This document shows, piece by piece, positions 7,909-16,535 of a stretch of 64,000 nucleotides of DNA. Location of the stretch: the NCBI RefSeq assembly GCF_001583495.1, contig NZ_LQAQ01000046.1:27063-91062 (forward strand), written 5' to 3'. The stretch's first letter is position 1. Each line of letters starts with the position of its first letter. The stretch comes from Flammeovirga sp. SJP92 (GTDB lineage Bacteria; Bacteroidota; Bacteroidia; Cytophagales; Flammeovirgaceae). The translations under genes were made by a program, and so were the position numbers. A model generated the notes under the pieces. The model saw only the letters and a list, made by a program, of their open reading frames with translations. It made no database searches and was not told where the DNA came from.

Positions 7909-9777
7909 ATGAAAAAATTATTGACACTTGTACTAGCTGCAGGTACGTTCTTGTCTAGTACAGCTCAAGAAGTACAGCAAGAGAAAGTTAAAGAATACTC
8001 TCCGTATATTGGTGATTTTGATCCAGGTCCACTTCCTGAAAATTATGATAAACCACTTTTTGGTGACACTCACTTCCATACATTTTGGTCGACAGATGCT
8101 GGTTTCTTAGGTATCGAGCCAGGTCCAGACATTGCATACCGTGCGGCAAGAGGTGAAGAAGTGACAGCTCAGTCAGGATTTAAATTTAAATTAATTCGTC
8201 CATTAGACTTCGTTTTACTTTCTGATCATGCAGAAAACTTAGGTCTTTCAGATTTTATCCGTAACGAAGATCCACTTTTACAGAAAAGTGAAGCGGGTAA
8301 GCGTTGGTTAGAAATGTTTAAAAATGGTGAAGGTTACAATGCTTATTTAGAATGGGCACGTAATATCAATACCGATCAAATTAATGTACCAGAAATGGTA
8401 GAGACTATTTGGGGACGTGTGGTTGATAATGCTGAAAAATACTATGAGCCAGGTAAATTTACTACATTCATTGGTTATGAATTTACGTCAGCACCAAACT
8501 CAAATAACTTACACAGAAATTTAATTTTTAGAGACGGTGCAGAGGAAGCATTGCAATACTTCCCTTATTCTGCTTTTGATTCTGGAAATCCAGAAGATAT
8601 GTGGAAATTCTTAGCGGAGTATGAAGAAACAACTGGAGGTCGTGTTTTGGCTATTCCTCACAACCCGAACTTTTCAAACGGATTAATGTTTGATGATAAG
8701 ACTTACGAAGGTCATGAGTTAACGAAAGAATGGGTAGAAACAAGAAGCCGTTTTGAAACGATTGTAGAAGTTTCACAGATGAAAGGTGATTCTGAAGCTC
8801 ACCCTAATATTTCACCTGATGATCAGTTTGCTGATTTCGTGACGATGTCTCGTGGTAACATGATGGGTTCAGTTGAAAAAACGGATGACATGCTTTACAA
8901 AGAATATGCACGTTATGCTTACTTAGAAGGCCTTAAAATCGAACGTAAAATTGGTGTGAACCCTTACAAATTTGGTATGATTGGTTCAACTGATGCCCAC
9001 GGTGGTATCTCTTCTCAAAGAAATGAGAACTACTTTGGTAAAGGTGCTTTTATGGAGCCAAGTCCAGGACGTGGCGACGGTATTATGGTAAAAGGTTATA
9101 AAGAAGAACTTTCTATTTTCCGTGGCGAAAACGGTGCAGGTGGTCTTTGTGCAGTTTGGGCAAAAGAAAACAACCGTGAGTCTATCTTCGATGCAATGGA
9201 GCGTAAAGAAGTGTATGCTACTTCTGGTACTCGTATGTCAGTTCGTGTATTCGGTGGATTTGATTTCTCTGACAACGATCTTGATAACTTAGTAGATAAC
9301 GGTTACTCTAAAGGTGTACCAATGGGTGGTGATCTTGAGGCAAATGGTCAAACTCCAGGTTTCATGATCAGAGCTCAAAAAGACCCTGACGGTGCAAACT
9401 TAGACCGTGTTCAAGTGATTAAAGGTTGGATCGATGCTGATGGTAACACTTTCGAGAAAGTATTTGATGCAGCAGTATCAGATAACCGTAAGATTAATAA
9501 TGCAGGTGTTTGTGAGACAAATGTTGGATCGACTATCGATTACGATAAGGCAACTTATACTAACGATATTGGAGCTGAAGAATTAACAACTTACTGGGAA
9601 GATCCTGAGTTCGACGCTTCACAAAATGCATTCTACTATGTAAGAGTTTTAGAAATTCCAACTCCACGTTGGACACTTTATGACAAAGTATTCTTCGGTT
9701 CTGAAGTAGGAGAGGGTATTAAATTAGAAACACAAGAGAGAGCTTATGCATCGCCAATTTGGTACAATGCAAAATAA
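7909..9777 (+). CDS. Secreted DUF3604 protein, PHP/metallophosphoesterase-like
   Basis: This 622-residue exported protein has a signal peptide ending near SSTAQ. Metal-binding motifs typical of PHP-like hydrolases are visible: GDTHFHT near residue 50, LSDHAE near 105, and GSTDAHGG near 362. The length matches DUF3604 proteins, whose natural substrate I do not know. It has its own AraC-controlled promoter and no partner in the same direction, so it appears monocistronic. Codon use differs from its neighbours (many CGT Arg, GGT Gly and GAA/CCA codons), as in highly expressed genes. The shared operator with the siderophore locus suggests a role under the same signal, for example phosphoester or chelate breakdown outside the cell; this is inference. 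Confidence 0.8.
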   Translation: MKKLLTLVLAAGTFLSSTAQEVQQEKVKEYSPYIGDFDPGPLPENYDKPLFGDTHFHTFWSTDAGFLGIEPGPDIAYRAARGEEVTAQSGFKFKLIRPLDFVLLSDHAENLGLSDFIRNEDPLLQKSEAGKRWLEMFKNGEGYNAYLEWARNINTDQINVPEMVETIWGRVVDNAEKYYEPGKFTTFIGYEFTSAPNSNNLHRNLIFRDGAEEALQYFPYSAFDSGNPEDMWKFLAEYEETTGGRVLAIPHNPNFSNGLMFDDKTYEGHELTKEWVETRSRFETIVEVSQMKGDSEAHPNISPDDQFADFVTMSRGNMMGSVEKTDDMLYKEYARYAYLEGLKIERKIGVNPYKFGMIGSTDAHGGISSQRNENYFGKGAFMEPSPGRGDGIMVKGYKEELSIFRGENGAGGLCAVWAKENNRESIFDAMERKEVYATSGTRMSVRVFGGFDFSDNDLDNLVDNGYSKGVPMGGDLEANGQTPGFMIRAQKDPDGANLDRVQVIKGWIDADGNTFEKVFDAAVSDNRKINNAGVCETNVGSTIDYDKATYTNDIGAEELTTYWEDPEFDASQNAFYYVRVLEIPTPRWTLYDKVFFGSEVGEGIKLETQERAYASPIWYNAK

Positions 9778-9811
9778 CTTTTCAATCATTTTTGTTTAAG
9801 TGTATACTAAG

Positions 9812-9845
9812 GCAGCAGCTGAAGAAATTCGGTTGCTGTTTTATT
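9812..9845 (+). terminator. Hairpin between DUF3604 gene and convergent AraC gene
   Basis: GCAGCAGC pairs with GTTGCTGT (including two G-T pairs) and is followed by TTTTATTT. It lies 35 bp after the DUF3604 stop and overlaps the stop of the minus-strand gene. Confidence 0.45.
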
Positions 9846-10830
9846 TCATTATAGTTACATCCGTAGGGCTTATTCCCTTCACTTTTTTAAACATCCTAGA
9901 AAAAGTAGCCAAGTTTTTATATCCCAAATCATAGGCAATTTCACTGACACTATATTTACCAGACTGTAACCTTCTATAGGCCTCATCCATTTTTGCATTC
10001 ATAAAATATTGATAGACGGAACTATTGAATAAAATTTTGAAATCTCTTTTTAGTTTGGATACGCTTATTCCGAATTCAGTTGCTAGCTCTTCCAAAACCA
10101 CTTTCTGCTCAAAATTAGAAAGCAGTTTTTCTTTAATTTCAATCAGACGATTGTAGTCTTCAATATGTAAACCATATAATTCGTCACTTCCCTTTGATGC
10201 TTGAATGGATTGGATGACAAAAGTAAAAATTTCTAACCCTTTCGCCATCACTAATGGATTTTTCCAATCCTTTAAAGTCATAGAATGGAATATTTTTTCC
10301 ATCAACATTTCCACCTCATTATTCTTTTTGAGGTGATATCTCATTGGGGTGTTGCTTGGAAAAAGCTCTTCCAACAAAGCATCGGAATGAGGGAGTAACT
10401 GTGAAAAAGTACCTCTTTTTATTTTTATACCCACAGCACTGTATTGATGAGTAGGCAAGTGGGCTTCAATAGGGAATAGACCATTAGAAATGAAAATATC
10501 TTTAGATTCTTGAGGTCCCAATACTTCAGAATCATCTTCAAATTGATGATGGATAACACCAGATTTAAAGATTCCAATATGTAAGTGATCAGTGTTGGCT
10601 TCTAATTCTCTTTCTACAACAGTTGATTGTTTCATATACACATCACCAATCACTAATTGAAAACCAGGGATAAATTCATACAACAGCCAATCTATTTTTC
10701 CTTTAGAGTTATCCAGGATATAATGATTTCCCTTCAAAGTTCCACCTAGGTGCTCTAAAAATGAATCAATATAATTTCTAATATCACCCTCTTTTACCTT
10801 AAAGCGTATTTCTTTTTCCTTATTATACAT
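9841..10830 (-). CDS. AraC-family transcriptional regulator, paralogue 2
   Basis: This 329-residue protein is colinear with the regulator at 6649: same length, a shared motif (LHI, then a GLF segment in the N-terminal domain) and a nearly matching C-terminal double helix-turn-helix (LATEFGISVSKLKRDFKILF and SEIAYDLGYKNLATFSRMFKK, then GISPTD). The sensory halves have diverged more than the DNA-binding halves, so the two probably read related but different signals at a shared set of operators. Upstream, a minus-strand -7 candidate (CAAAACTA on the plus strand, 10903-10910) overlaps a plus-strand promoter with the 21-bp operator, so autoregulation is plausible. Confidence 0.85.
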   Translation of the reverse strand: MYNKEKEIRFKVKEGDIRNYIDSFLEHLGGTLKGNHYILDNSKGKIDWLLYEFIPGFQLVIGDVYMKQSTVVERELEANTDHLHIGIFKSGVIHHQFEDDSEVLGPQESKDIFISNGLFPIEAHLPTHQYSAVGIKIKRGTFSQLLPHSDALLEELFPSNTPMRYHLKKNNEVEMLMEKIFHSMTLKDWKNPLVMAKGLEIFTFVIQSIQASKGSDELYGLHIEDYNRLIEIKEKLLSNFEQKVVLEELATEFGISVSKLKRDFKILFNSSVYQYFMNAKMDEAYRRLQSGKYSVSEIAYDLGYKNLATFSRMFKKVKGISPTDVTIMK

Positions 10831-10853
10831 ATCAACCTATTTTCTTTCAATTT

Positions 10854-10919
10854 AGAGCTTTTGTGTAAACTCTTAAAGCTTTCGTGTAAAACATTTCCCT
10901 CTCAAAACTACTACTTTTG
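10854..10919 (+). promoter_or_regulatory. Third AraC-type operator and plus-strand -7 box, with no protein gene downstream
   Basis: Near-identical half-sites AGCTTTTGTGTAAA (from 10856) and AGCTTTCGTGTAAA (from 10877) are 21 bp apart. A perfect plus-strand -7 box TACTTTTG lies at 10912-10919. Measured in the same register, the start of the second half-site is 45 positions from the end of the -7 box, as at the other two promoters. The -7 box faces away from the AraC gene, toward 107 bp of non-coding DNA and a hairpin. A minus-strand -7 candidate overlaps it, so the site could also repress the regulator's own gene. Confidence 0.65.
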
Positions 10920-10925
10920 TACTAT

Positions 10926-11026
10926 GGATAATGAGCAAACAATTAGGTTGTTATGATAACATTAGATATAAATTTAGTAGTTTAAGTTATAAAAAAATCC
11001 ACTTCAATATTTGAAGTGGATTTTTT
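10926..11026 (+). ncRNA. Candidate small RNA under AraC-type control
   Basis: The plus-strand promoter ending at 10919 would start a transcript near 10926 that meets a 16-bp stem hairpin ending in T6 at 11026, giving about 100 nt. The only reading frame is an 11-codon one (ATG at 10924, stop TGA), too short to judge. The hairpin also serves as terminator for the opposing gene, so its presence alone does not prove a plus-strand transcript. A relic promoter of a lost gene is the main alternative. Confidence 0.4.
10992..11026. terminator. Bidirectional intrinsic terminator
   Basis: A perfect 16-bp stem, AAAAAATCCACTTCAA with its complement, surrounds a TAT loop and ends in T6 on both strands. 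It lies 21 bp past the stop of the minus-strand aldo-keto reductase gene. Confidence 0.85.
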
Positions 11027-11047
11027 GTTATCAATCAATATATTCTA

Positions 11048-11848
11048 TTAAAAGTCGAACGTTTCAGGATCTGGTCCCACACGTTTACCTTCGTTCATTT
11101 CAGCAATTTGATCCATATCTTCTTTTGATAATTCAAAATCAAAGATCTGATAATTCGCTTCAATTCTTGATGGAGTAACGGACTTCGGCAATGCATTCAC
11201 ACCTCTTTGTAAGTGCCATCTCAACATCACCTGAGCAGTAGATTTATTGTACTTTTCACCAATTGCTGTTAGCGTTTCATCTTGGAATAAAGCCGCCTGC
11301 ATCAATGGTCCCCAAGCCTGTACTTGAATTCCTCTTTCTTTACAGTAAGCAATCAAATCCGCTTGCTGTAATTTAGGGTGAATTTCAATTTGGTTGATGG
11401 CAGGAACAACTCCAGATTCCTCTAAATCTTTCAAATGATGAGGGTTGAAGTTAGAAACACCAATAGATTTGATTAAACCTGATTTTTGTAATTCAATTAA
11501 TTGATCCCATGCTTTCACATAACCTTTTGCAGGCCAGTGGATCAAATATAAATCGATATAATCTAACTGTAGTTTTTTCAAACTTAATTTTAATGCTTCT
11601 TCAGCATTCTCATTTCTAATATCCTCATTCCAAAGCTTAGTTGTGATAAACAATTCTTCTCTTGGAATACCAGATTCTTTGATCGCTTGACCCACACCTT
11701 CCTCATTTTCATAAATCATAGCGGTGTCAATGTGACGATAACCTGCTTTTAAAGCTGCTAATACCGCTTGTTTTACTTCTTCGTCTTTTGATAAATAGGT
11801 ACCAAAACCTAGGCTTGGGATTTGATTCCCATCATTTAGTTTCATCAT
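11048..11848 (-). CDS. Aldo/keto reductase
   Basis: This 266-residue NAD(P)H-dependent oxidoreductase shows the full AKR catalytic tetrad: Asp41 and Tyr46 (HIDTAMIY), Lys71 (FITTKLW) and His104 (LYLIHWP), plus IGVSNF and the C-terminal PKSVTPSRI cofactor motif. Length matches the AKR5-type, 2,5-diketogluconate-reductase-like subgroup. The cytoplasmic enzyme is the last gene of a minus-strand set after a beta-mannosidase and an AGE-family epimerase (20-bp gap), so reduction of a mannose- or glucose-derived carbonyl is possible, though this subgroup has broad substrates. Confidence 0.9.
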   Translation of the reverse strand: MMKLNDGNQIPSLGFGTYLSKDEEVKQAVLAALKAGYRHIDTAMIYENEEGVGQAIKESGIPREELFITTKLWNEDIRNENAEEALKLSLKKLQLDYIDLYLIHWPAKGYVKAWDQLIELQKSGLIKSIGVSNFNPHHLKDLEESGVVPAINQIEIHPKLQQADLIAYCKERGIQVQAWGPLMQAALFQDETLTAIGEKYNKSTAQVMLRWHLQRGVNALPKSVTPSRIEANYQIFDFELSKEDMDQIAEMNEGKRVGPDPETFDF

Positions 11849-11868
11849 TTTATTTATAGGTCTAATTA

Positions 11869-13113
11869 TTATTTCTTATTTAAAAATCGTATCATTTCTA
11901 TTGTATGATAGGTAGATTTTCCTATGCTTCCTTTCAGCTCAGAAGTGATCGGTTGATCATCTTTTGAAGCATAAAAATACTCACCTCCATATTTACGGTC
12001 AACAAAGGTATCAAAGAAATATTGTTCAAACAAATGTTCTTCGTCACTATATTTTCCTTCATACAATGACAGTGCTATGATCGCTTCAGCATGTTGCCAC
12101 CACGTCTTTCTGTCGTCCAATACTTTAGAAGTGTTCGGGTCAAATTCTGAATAAAATCCCTTTTGTATTTTTTGCTGATTAAAAATATCTTTCTTTAAAG
12201 TAATATCAATAATTTGTTGTCCAAGCTTCTTATAATGCTCTTGTGTTTCATGATCTAAAAATTCAAATTTTGAAGCTCTGAGTAATAAAGCGGATAGCTG
12301 AAAATTATGTCCTACAGTAACGGTAAAATCCATTGTCCCATCTTCCTTAATTTTTGGAGACCAATCATCATTGAGTTGCACATTTACCCATTCTGTATTT
12401 TGATTCCATCCGTATTGATACAAAAGAGATAAGTTTTCTTTAATCTGACCTTCATAAAGCTCTTTATGCTCTTGATCAGCTTCCCATAAGTTGATCATAT
12501 AAGCCGTCAATGGATACATCAAAGATTGTAATGATTTTGAACCGGAAACTTGTCCTTTTTCAACATCATAATTTCCCCATAAACCACCTTTTTCTGTATC
12601 TCTAAATCGAGCAATAAACCCTTGATGAAGTTCATGAAGAATAGGCAATAATTCGGGATTTTTAGTTTGTCGGTATAACTCTGACAATCCGCATAATCCG
12701 TAGGCCTGTTGCCAAACATCTAAAGTACTTTGAATACCTGCTTTTTCTTCTTCAATAAATGAATGGGAGAAAGATCCCTTATCAGATTTTCCAATAAGAT
12801 TTTGCTTTTGGAATTCGGCGACTTTTTGGGCTTTCTCCAAGTAGGCAGGATCATATTTTGATGCAAATGAAAGGCCGTAGATCAACCTACTTGTGGCTAC
12901 TGTATATACTTTATTGGAAACTACCTTTCCTTCATTATCAATTTCAGAATAATAGGTTCCTAGCTCTTCAGACCATGCATGATCATCAAAAAAGCCAATG
13001 AGTTGCTTGGCTTGTTGTTCATACAGATCCGTTACTTTTTCTTTTTCACTTGGTTTAGAACATCTAAAAAACAGGAGGGAAGTAAGTAAGATAGTGAAGT
13101 ATTTAATTTTCAT
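11869..13113 (-). CDS. AGE-family epimerase/isomerase lipoprotein
   Basis: This 414-residue protein has a signal ending in lipobox FFRC (Cys 18) and an all-alpha barrel of the N-acylglucosamine 2-epimerase / mannobiose 2-epimerase type (WQQAYGLCGLSELY, TVGHNFQLSALLLRA, WWQHAEAIIALSLYEGKY, GKSTYHTIEMIRFL). His residues in GHNF, WWQHAE and YHTIEM occupy the places of the catalytic His of this family. A lipid anchor is unusual for enzymes normally found in the cytoplasm, and would place activity in the periplasm or at the outer membrane. It sits between a beta-mannosidase and an aldo-keto reductase, so mannobiose or mannose isomerisation is the best guess. Confidence 0.8.
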   Translation of the reverse strand: MKIKYFTILLTSLLFFRCSKPSEKEKVTDLYEQQAKQLIGFFDDHAWSEELGTYYSEIDNEGKVVSNKVYTVATSRLIYGLSFASKYDPAYLEKAQKVAEFQKQNLIGKSDKGSFSHSFIEEEKAGIQSTLDVWQQAYGLCGLSELYRQTKNPELLPILHELHQGFIARFRDTEKGGLWGNYDVEKGQVSGSKSLQSLMYPLTAYMINLWEADQEHKELYEGQIKENLSLLYQYGWNQNTEWVNVQLNDDWSPKIKEDGTMDFTVTVGHNFQLSALLLRASKFEFLDHETQEHYKKLGQQIIDITLKKDIFNQQKIQKGFYSEFDPNTSKVLDDRKTWWQHAEAIIALSLYEGKYSDEEHLFEQYFFDTFVDRKYGGEYFYASKDDQPITSELKGSIGKSTYHTIEMIRFLNKK

Positions 13114-13169
13114 ATTTCATTTTTTATTTATTGAGAGCCAAAGTTAAGAGGAGTTCTCTGAATCACAAA

Positions 13170-13215
13170 ACCCACCAATAACCGATACTTTAGATTATAG
13201 GCTATTGATGGGTTG
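13170..13215. terminator. Long imperfect hairpin between the mannosidase and epimerase genes
   Basis: Thirteen of 15 arm positions pair (AACCCACCAATAACC with GGCTATTGATGGGTT) around a 16-nt loop. There is no good T-run on either strand, so it may reduce rather than stop read-through from the beta-mannosidase to the epimerase gene, or protect mRNA ends. Confidence 0.45.
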
Positions 13216-13229
13216 AATGATGGATGAAA

Positions 13230-15863
13230 TTATTTCACAACCTCAACCATAGTTTGTTGAAGGTGCTTAAATCTCAAGTTATTCTTTGAAATTTTCTCGT
13301 TTTTGCGACTTGAAATTAATACCTCTACTTTTTGATTTGGTAAGACGTCAAAGTAGTTGTCCGTCAATTCTGCTTGTTCTTGATTTACTTCAATAAATAA
13401 ATTCTTAACCAACTGATCAGATGAGACCGTCACTAACAAATCATTACCTTTCTCAGTAAATGCAAATTCTACTTTAGGTTGAGGTAAATTCAATTCTTTC
13501 TGCAATACAAAATAATGATAATCTGTATCTACTACCTCTTCTTTATTTTTTAGAGTAGTCACCAATAGGATTTCATCAGATTTACTTTGTTTTATGATTT
13601 CAGCTATAGGGTTTGAAAATACCTCAGCTGTATTATTTGCATTAATAGATTTGATTGTTTTCGAAATATCAAATAATATTTTCCCTTCAAAATTCATCAA
13701 TTTGATATTCAATTCTGATTCATTTGCAACATCAATATCAGAAGCAATTTTCACCGAAAGCTTTTCATCATCATGATTCACAATCAATGAAGTATTCTTA
13801 TTTACGTCCTTAGCAAAATACTGTAAGGCTTTCCATTCACCATAAAAATCCATGGAAGACCAAGAAGCTACAGGCCAACAATCATTGAGTTGCCAATACA
13901 AAGAACCCATACAATAAGGCATTTTTTCTCTATGTGCCTGTATTGCTGAATAAATACTTTCCGCTTGTAAAAGTTGCCCAACATAAAGGAAATCCTCAAA
14001 ATCAGTAGGCACTTGATAATGATCTTCCATGTATTTTTTGATTCTCAAATTACCAATGCCACTTCTTTGGTGAGATGCCATCACTTCAGACTCAATATCA
14101 TAATCCTCTGGAATAGTATATTTCTTCACCGATTTGAATTCAGGGAAAGATTGGAAACCGTATTCACTCATAAAACGTCCAATGTATTTTCTGAAATCTG
14201 AGAAGGGATGTTCACCGTGCCAAACACCCCAATAGTGCATATCTCCAGAACGATGCTCATAATGTGCTATTTCACCATCACCTCCAGTAGGAGAAGAACG
14301 CCAGTAGAATTGATCATCCGTATATTCAGCTACTACTTCAGGCAATAACTCATGGAACACTTTTTCATAATCACCCCAAATGTCTTTTCGTTGTACAGGA
14401 GTGTATTGTTGTTTCCAACCCCAACCCATATCTTCACGACCTGGAGCCCAAGCCATTTCCATTTCATTATTACCACACCAAAGGGCAATACTTGCATGAT
14501 TTCTCAATCGTTTTACATTATCAATCGCTTCCTGTTTCACACTTTCTAAAAAGGCTTTGTCACCAGGGTACATCGAACAGGCAAACATAAAGTCCTGCCA
14601 AACTAAAATACCTTTTTCATCACATAAATCATAGAAAATGTCATTTTCATAAATACCGCCACCCCAAACTCTAAGCATGTTCATATTGGCATCCAAAGTA
14701 GACTGAATCATATGATGGTAAGTAGAGTCTGAAACTCTAGGGAGGAATAAATCATTAGGAATATAGTTGGCACCTTTGGCAAATACAGGGCGACCATTTA
14801 CTTCAAAATAGAAACTTTTCCCTTTGCCGTCTTCATCCGGTTTTTGCACAACTTTGATGGTTCTTAGTCCAATTCTCTCTTTGTGAATGTCTAATAATTC
14901 AGCATCTTCATAAAGCTCAATTTCCAATTGATATAAATGTGGTTCACCCAAATTAGCAGGCCACCATAACTCTGGGTTTTCAATGGTAAATTGTTGAGAA
15001 ATAGAAGTTGCATTAGCTTCAGATGTAGTTTCGTTCACTACTTTACCATCAATTTTAGCCACTACTTTCAATGCCTTTTTTGAAGGTTGATCTAATGCCG
15101 TTATAATGGTTAAATCTGCTTTCTCTTGATTTGTGTTTTGATGTACTAATACATTGTCAATCTTATTATTATCCCATAACTGAACCGTTACATCTCTCCA
15201 AATACCTGAGGTAACTAACCTAGGACCCCAATCCCAACCATAATGATAACCCGCTTTACGCGTGAAAATAGAAACTTGTTTATCACCTAATTCACCAATT
15301 TCAGATTGATCATTGACAGCAGGAAGGCCATAACCATGCTTTTCTAATTCTTCTAATCCTTTTTGAATAGGAGACTCCAACACCACTCTTAAAGTATTTT
15401 GACCTTCTGTAATAAATGGTTTGATGTCAAAATCCCATTCTATAAACATATTGTCAGTTTCTCCCACTTTGTGATCATTGATATAGACAATGCCATACGT
15501 ATCAATTCCATCAAAATGAAGATGGATATGTTGATTATTTAAAGAAGATTGTTCAATGTTGAATGTCGTTTTATATTCCCAGTCTACTTTATCAATCCAT
15601 TGTACATCTCTTTCATTCATGCGGTAATAAGGATCTTCAATTTTACCATTATTCATAAGGTCCGTGTGTACAGTTCCCGGTACCTCCGCTTTCATCCACT
15701 CTGACTTTTCGACTTGTTTAAATTCCCAATGATCCAATAGGGAAATGGTTTGTTTATTCATTTTAGTATTTTGATTTACTTTATGACAAGAGGTTAAAAA
15801 AGTTAAGCTAATACTTAATATAGCTGTGATCAGTTGTAGTTGGTAGTATTTAGACATCGGCAT
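13230..15863 (-). CDS. Glycoside hydrolase family 2 beta-mannosidase, lipoprotein
   Basis: This 877-residue enzyme has a signal with lipobox LTSC. A GH2 sugar-binding domain follows (PGTVHTDLM, FDGIDTYGIVYIN, GYHYGWDWGPRLVTSGIW), then an Ig-like sandwich and a TIM barrel. The acid/base is Glu467 in WCGNNEMEMAW and the nucleophile Glu567 in MSEYGFQSFPE. GWDWGPR and the spacing are those of exo-acting beta-mannosidases that release mannose from the non-reducing ends of manno-oligosaccharides. It is the first gene of the minus-strand mannose set. ATG codons at residues 1 and 3 are both possible. A 600-bp region separates it from the divergent LruC gene. Confidence 0.9.
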   Translation of the reverse strand: MPMSKYYQLQLITAILSISLTFLTSCHKVNQNTKMNKQTISLLDHWEFKQVEKSEWMKAEVPGTVHTDLMNNGKIEDPYYRMNERDVQWIDKVDWEYKTTFNIEQSSLNNQHIHLHFDGIDTYGIVYINDHKVGETDNMFIEWDFDIKPFITEGQNTLRVVLESPIQKGLEELEKHGYGLPAVNDQSEIGELGDKQVSIFTRKAGYHYGWDWGPRLVTSGIWRDVTVQLWDNNKIDNVLVHQNTNQEKADLTIITALDQPSKKALKVVAKIDGKVVNETTSEANATSISQQFTIENPELWWPANLGEPHLYQLEIELYEDAELLDIHKERIGLRTIKVVQKPDEDGKGKSFYFEVNGRPVFAKGANYIPNDLFLPRVSDSTYHHMIQSTLDANMNMLRVWGGGIYENDIFYDLCDEKGILVWQDFMFACSMYPGDKAFLESVKQEAIDNVKRLRNHASIALWCGNNEMEMAWAPGREDMGWGWKQQYTPVQRKDIWGDYEKVFHELLPEVVAEYTDDQFYWRSSPTGGDGEIAHYEHRSGDMHYWGVWHGEHPFSDFRKYIGRFMSEYGFQSFPEFKSVKKYTIPEDYDIESEVMASHQRSGIGNLRIKKYMEDHYQVPTDFEDFLYVGQLLQAESIYSAIQAHREKMPYCMGSLYWQLNDCWPVASWSSMDFYGEWKALQYFAKDVNKNTSLIVNHDDEKLSVKIASDIDVANESELNIKLMNFEGKILFDISKTIKSINANNTAEVFSNPIAEIIKQSKSDEILLVTTLKNKEEVVDTDYHYFVLQKELNLPQPKVEFAFTEKGNDLLVTVSSDQLVKNLFIEVNQEQAELTDNYFDVLPNQKVEVLISSRKNEKISKNNLRFKHLQQTMVEVVK

Positions 15864-16535
15864 ACTTATTAAATTAAAAAGTTAGAATTGTATCTATTAC
15901 AAATCTATTCGAGAAGGATAGGAGGAATAGGTAAATTTTATTTTAAAAGCGGTATTTCAAAAGAGAAACGGTAAAAATGTATCTTTTAAATAGGTAATTA
16001 TTTATCATTTTTGATAAATATGGCACTGCTTAGAGGATGTTACTATTGAATGAAAAAGACTTTCAAATGAGTTAATTATTTGAAAGTCTTGTGTTTTGGA
16101 ATTATATATAATTAACTGTATAGATAAATTATCGATCTCCATAATTGAGACCATACTAGCTTTCACCTAAACTAGCCCCATTTTCATTACAACTCTATTA
16201 TTTACTTTAATAAAGCTCCAAAAGCTCTGTGCCTAAGTAAGATGAATTTGATTTTAAACAATAAACAAACCTTTACCTCAAGTAGGTCCATCCCTTTTAG
16301 TTTTATTTTTTTGTCTTTTTTTGACTAAAAGTGAGGTAAGTACACACTTTTATTACATACACAATAGGGATAATAAATTGCACTGATCTAATATTTTAAT
16401 ACTATTTCGAGGTTTCAATAACATTTTATATGGTAATTCACTGATTCAGTTTACATAAGTAATTTCTCTCTGATGAATTATTATTACTCAACTAAGGTTT
16501 TAGAGGTGTGTTCGATAATATTAGAAAATAACCTT
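15864..16535. other. Intergenic region between divergent mannosidase and LruC genes
   Basis: No gene is supported. A strong hairpin lies at 16056-16090 (entered separately). A nested dyad spans about 16272-16340: outer TTACCTCA/TGAGGTAA and inner CTTTTAGT (16294-16301)/ACTAAAAG (16324-16331), with a T-rich centre. It lies about 200 bp upstream of the LruC start and could be an operator or leader structure. Confidence 0.4.
16056..16090. terminator. Perfect 13-bp hairpin in a divergent intergenic region
   Basis: AAGACTTTCAAAT and its exact complement flank a 9-nt loop. Preceded by A5 and followed by TTGTGTTTT. Both neighbouring genes point away, so it terminates no visible gene; it may mark an untranslated RNA or a lost gene. 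Confidence 0.5.

Noticed and set aside
9841..10830. SusR/hybrid two-component regulator control of the mannosidase genes by the AraC paralogue
   Set aside because: The mannosidase operon lacks the 21-bp operator; the AraC sites are all at the 0-11 kb units.
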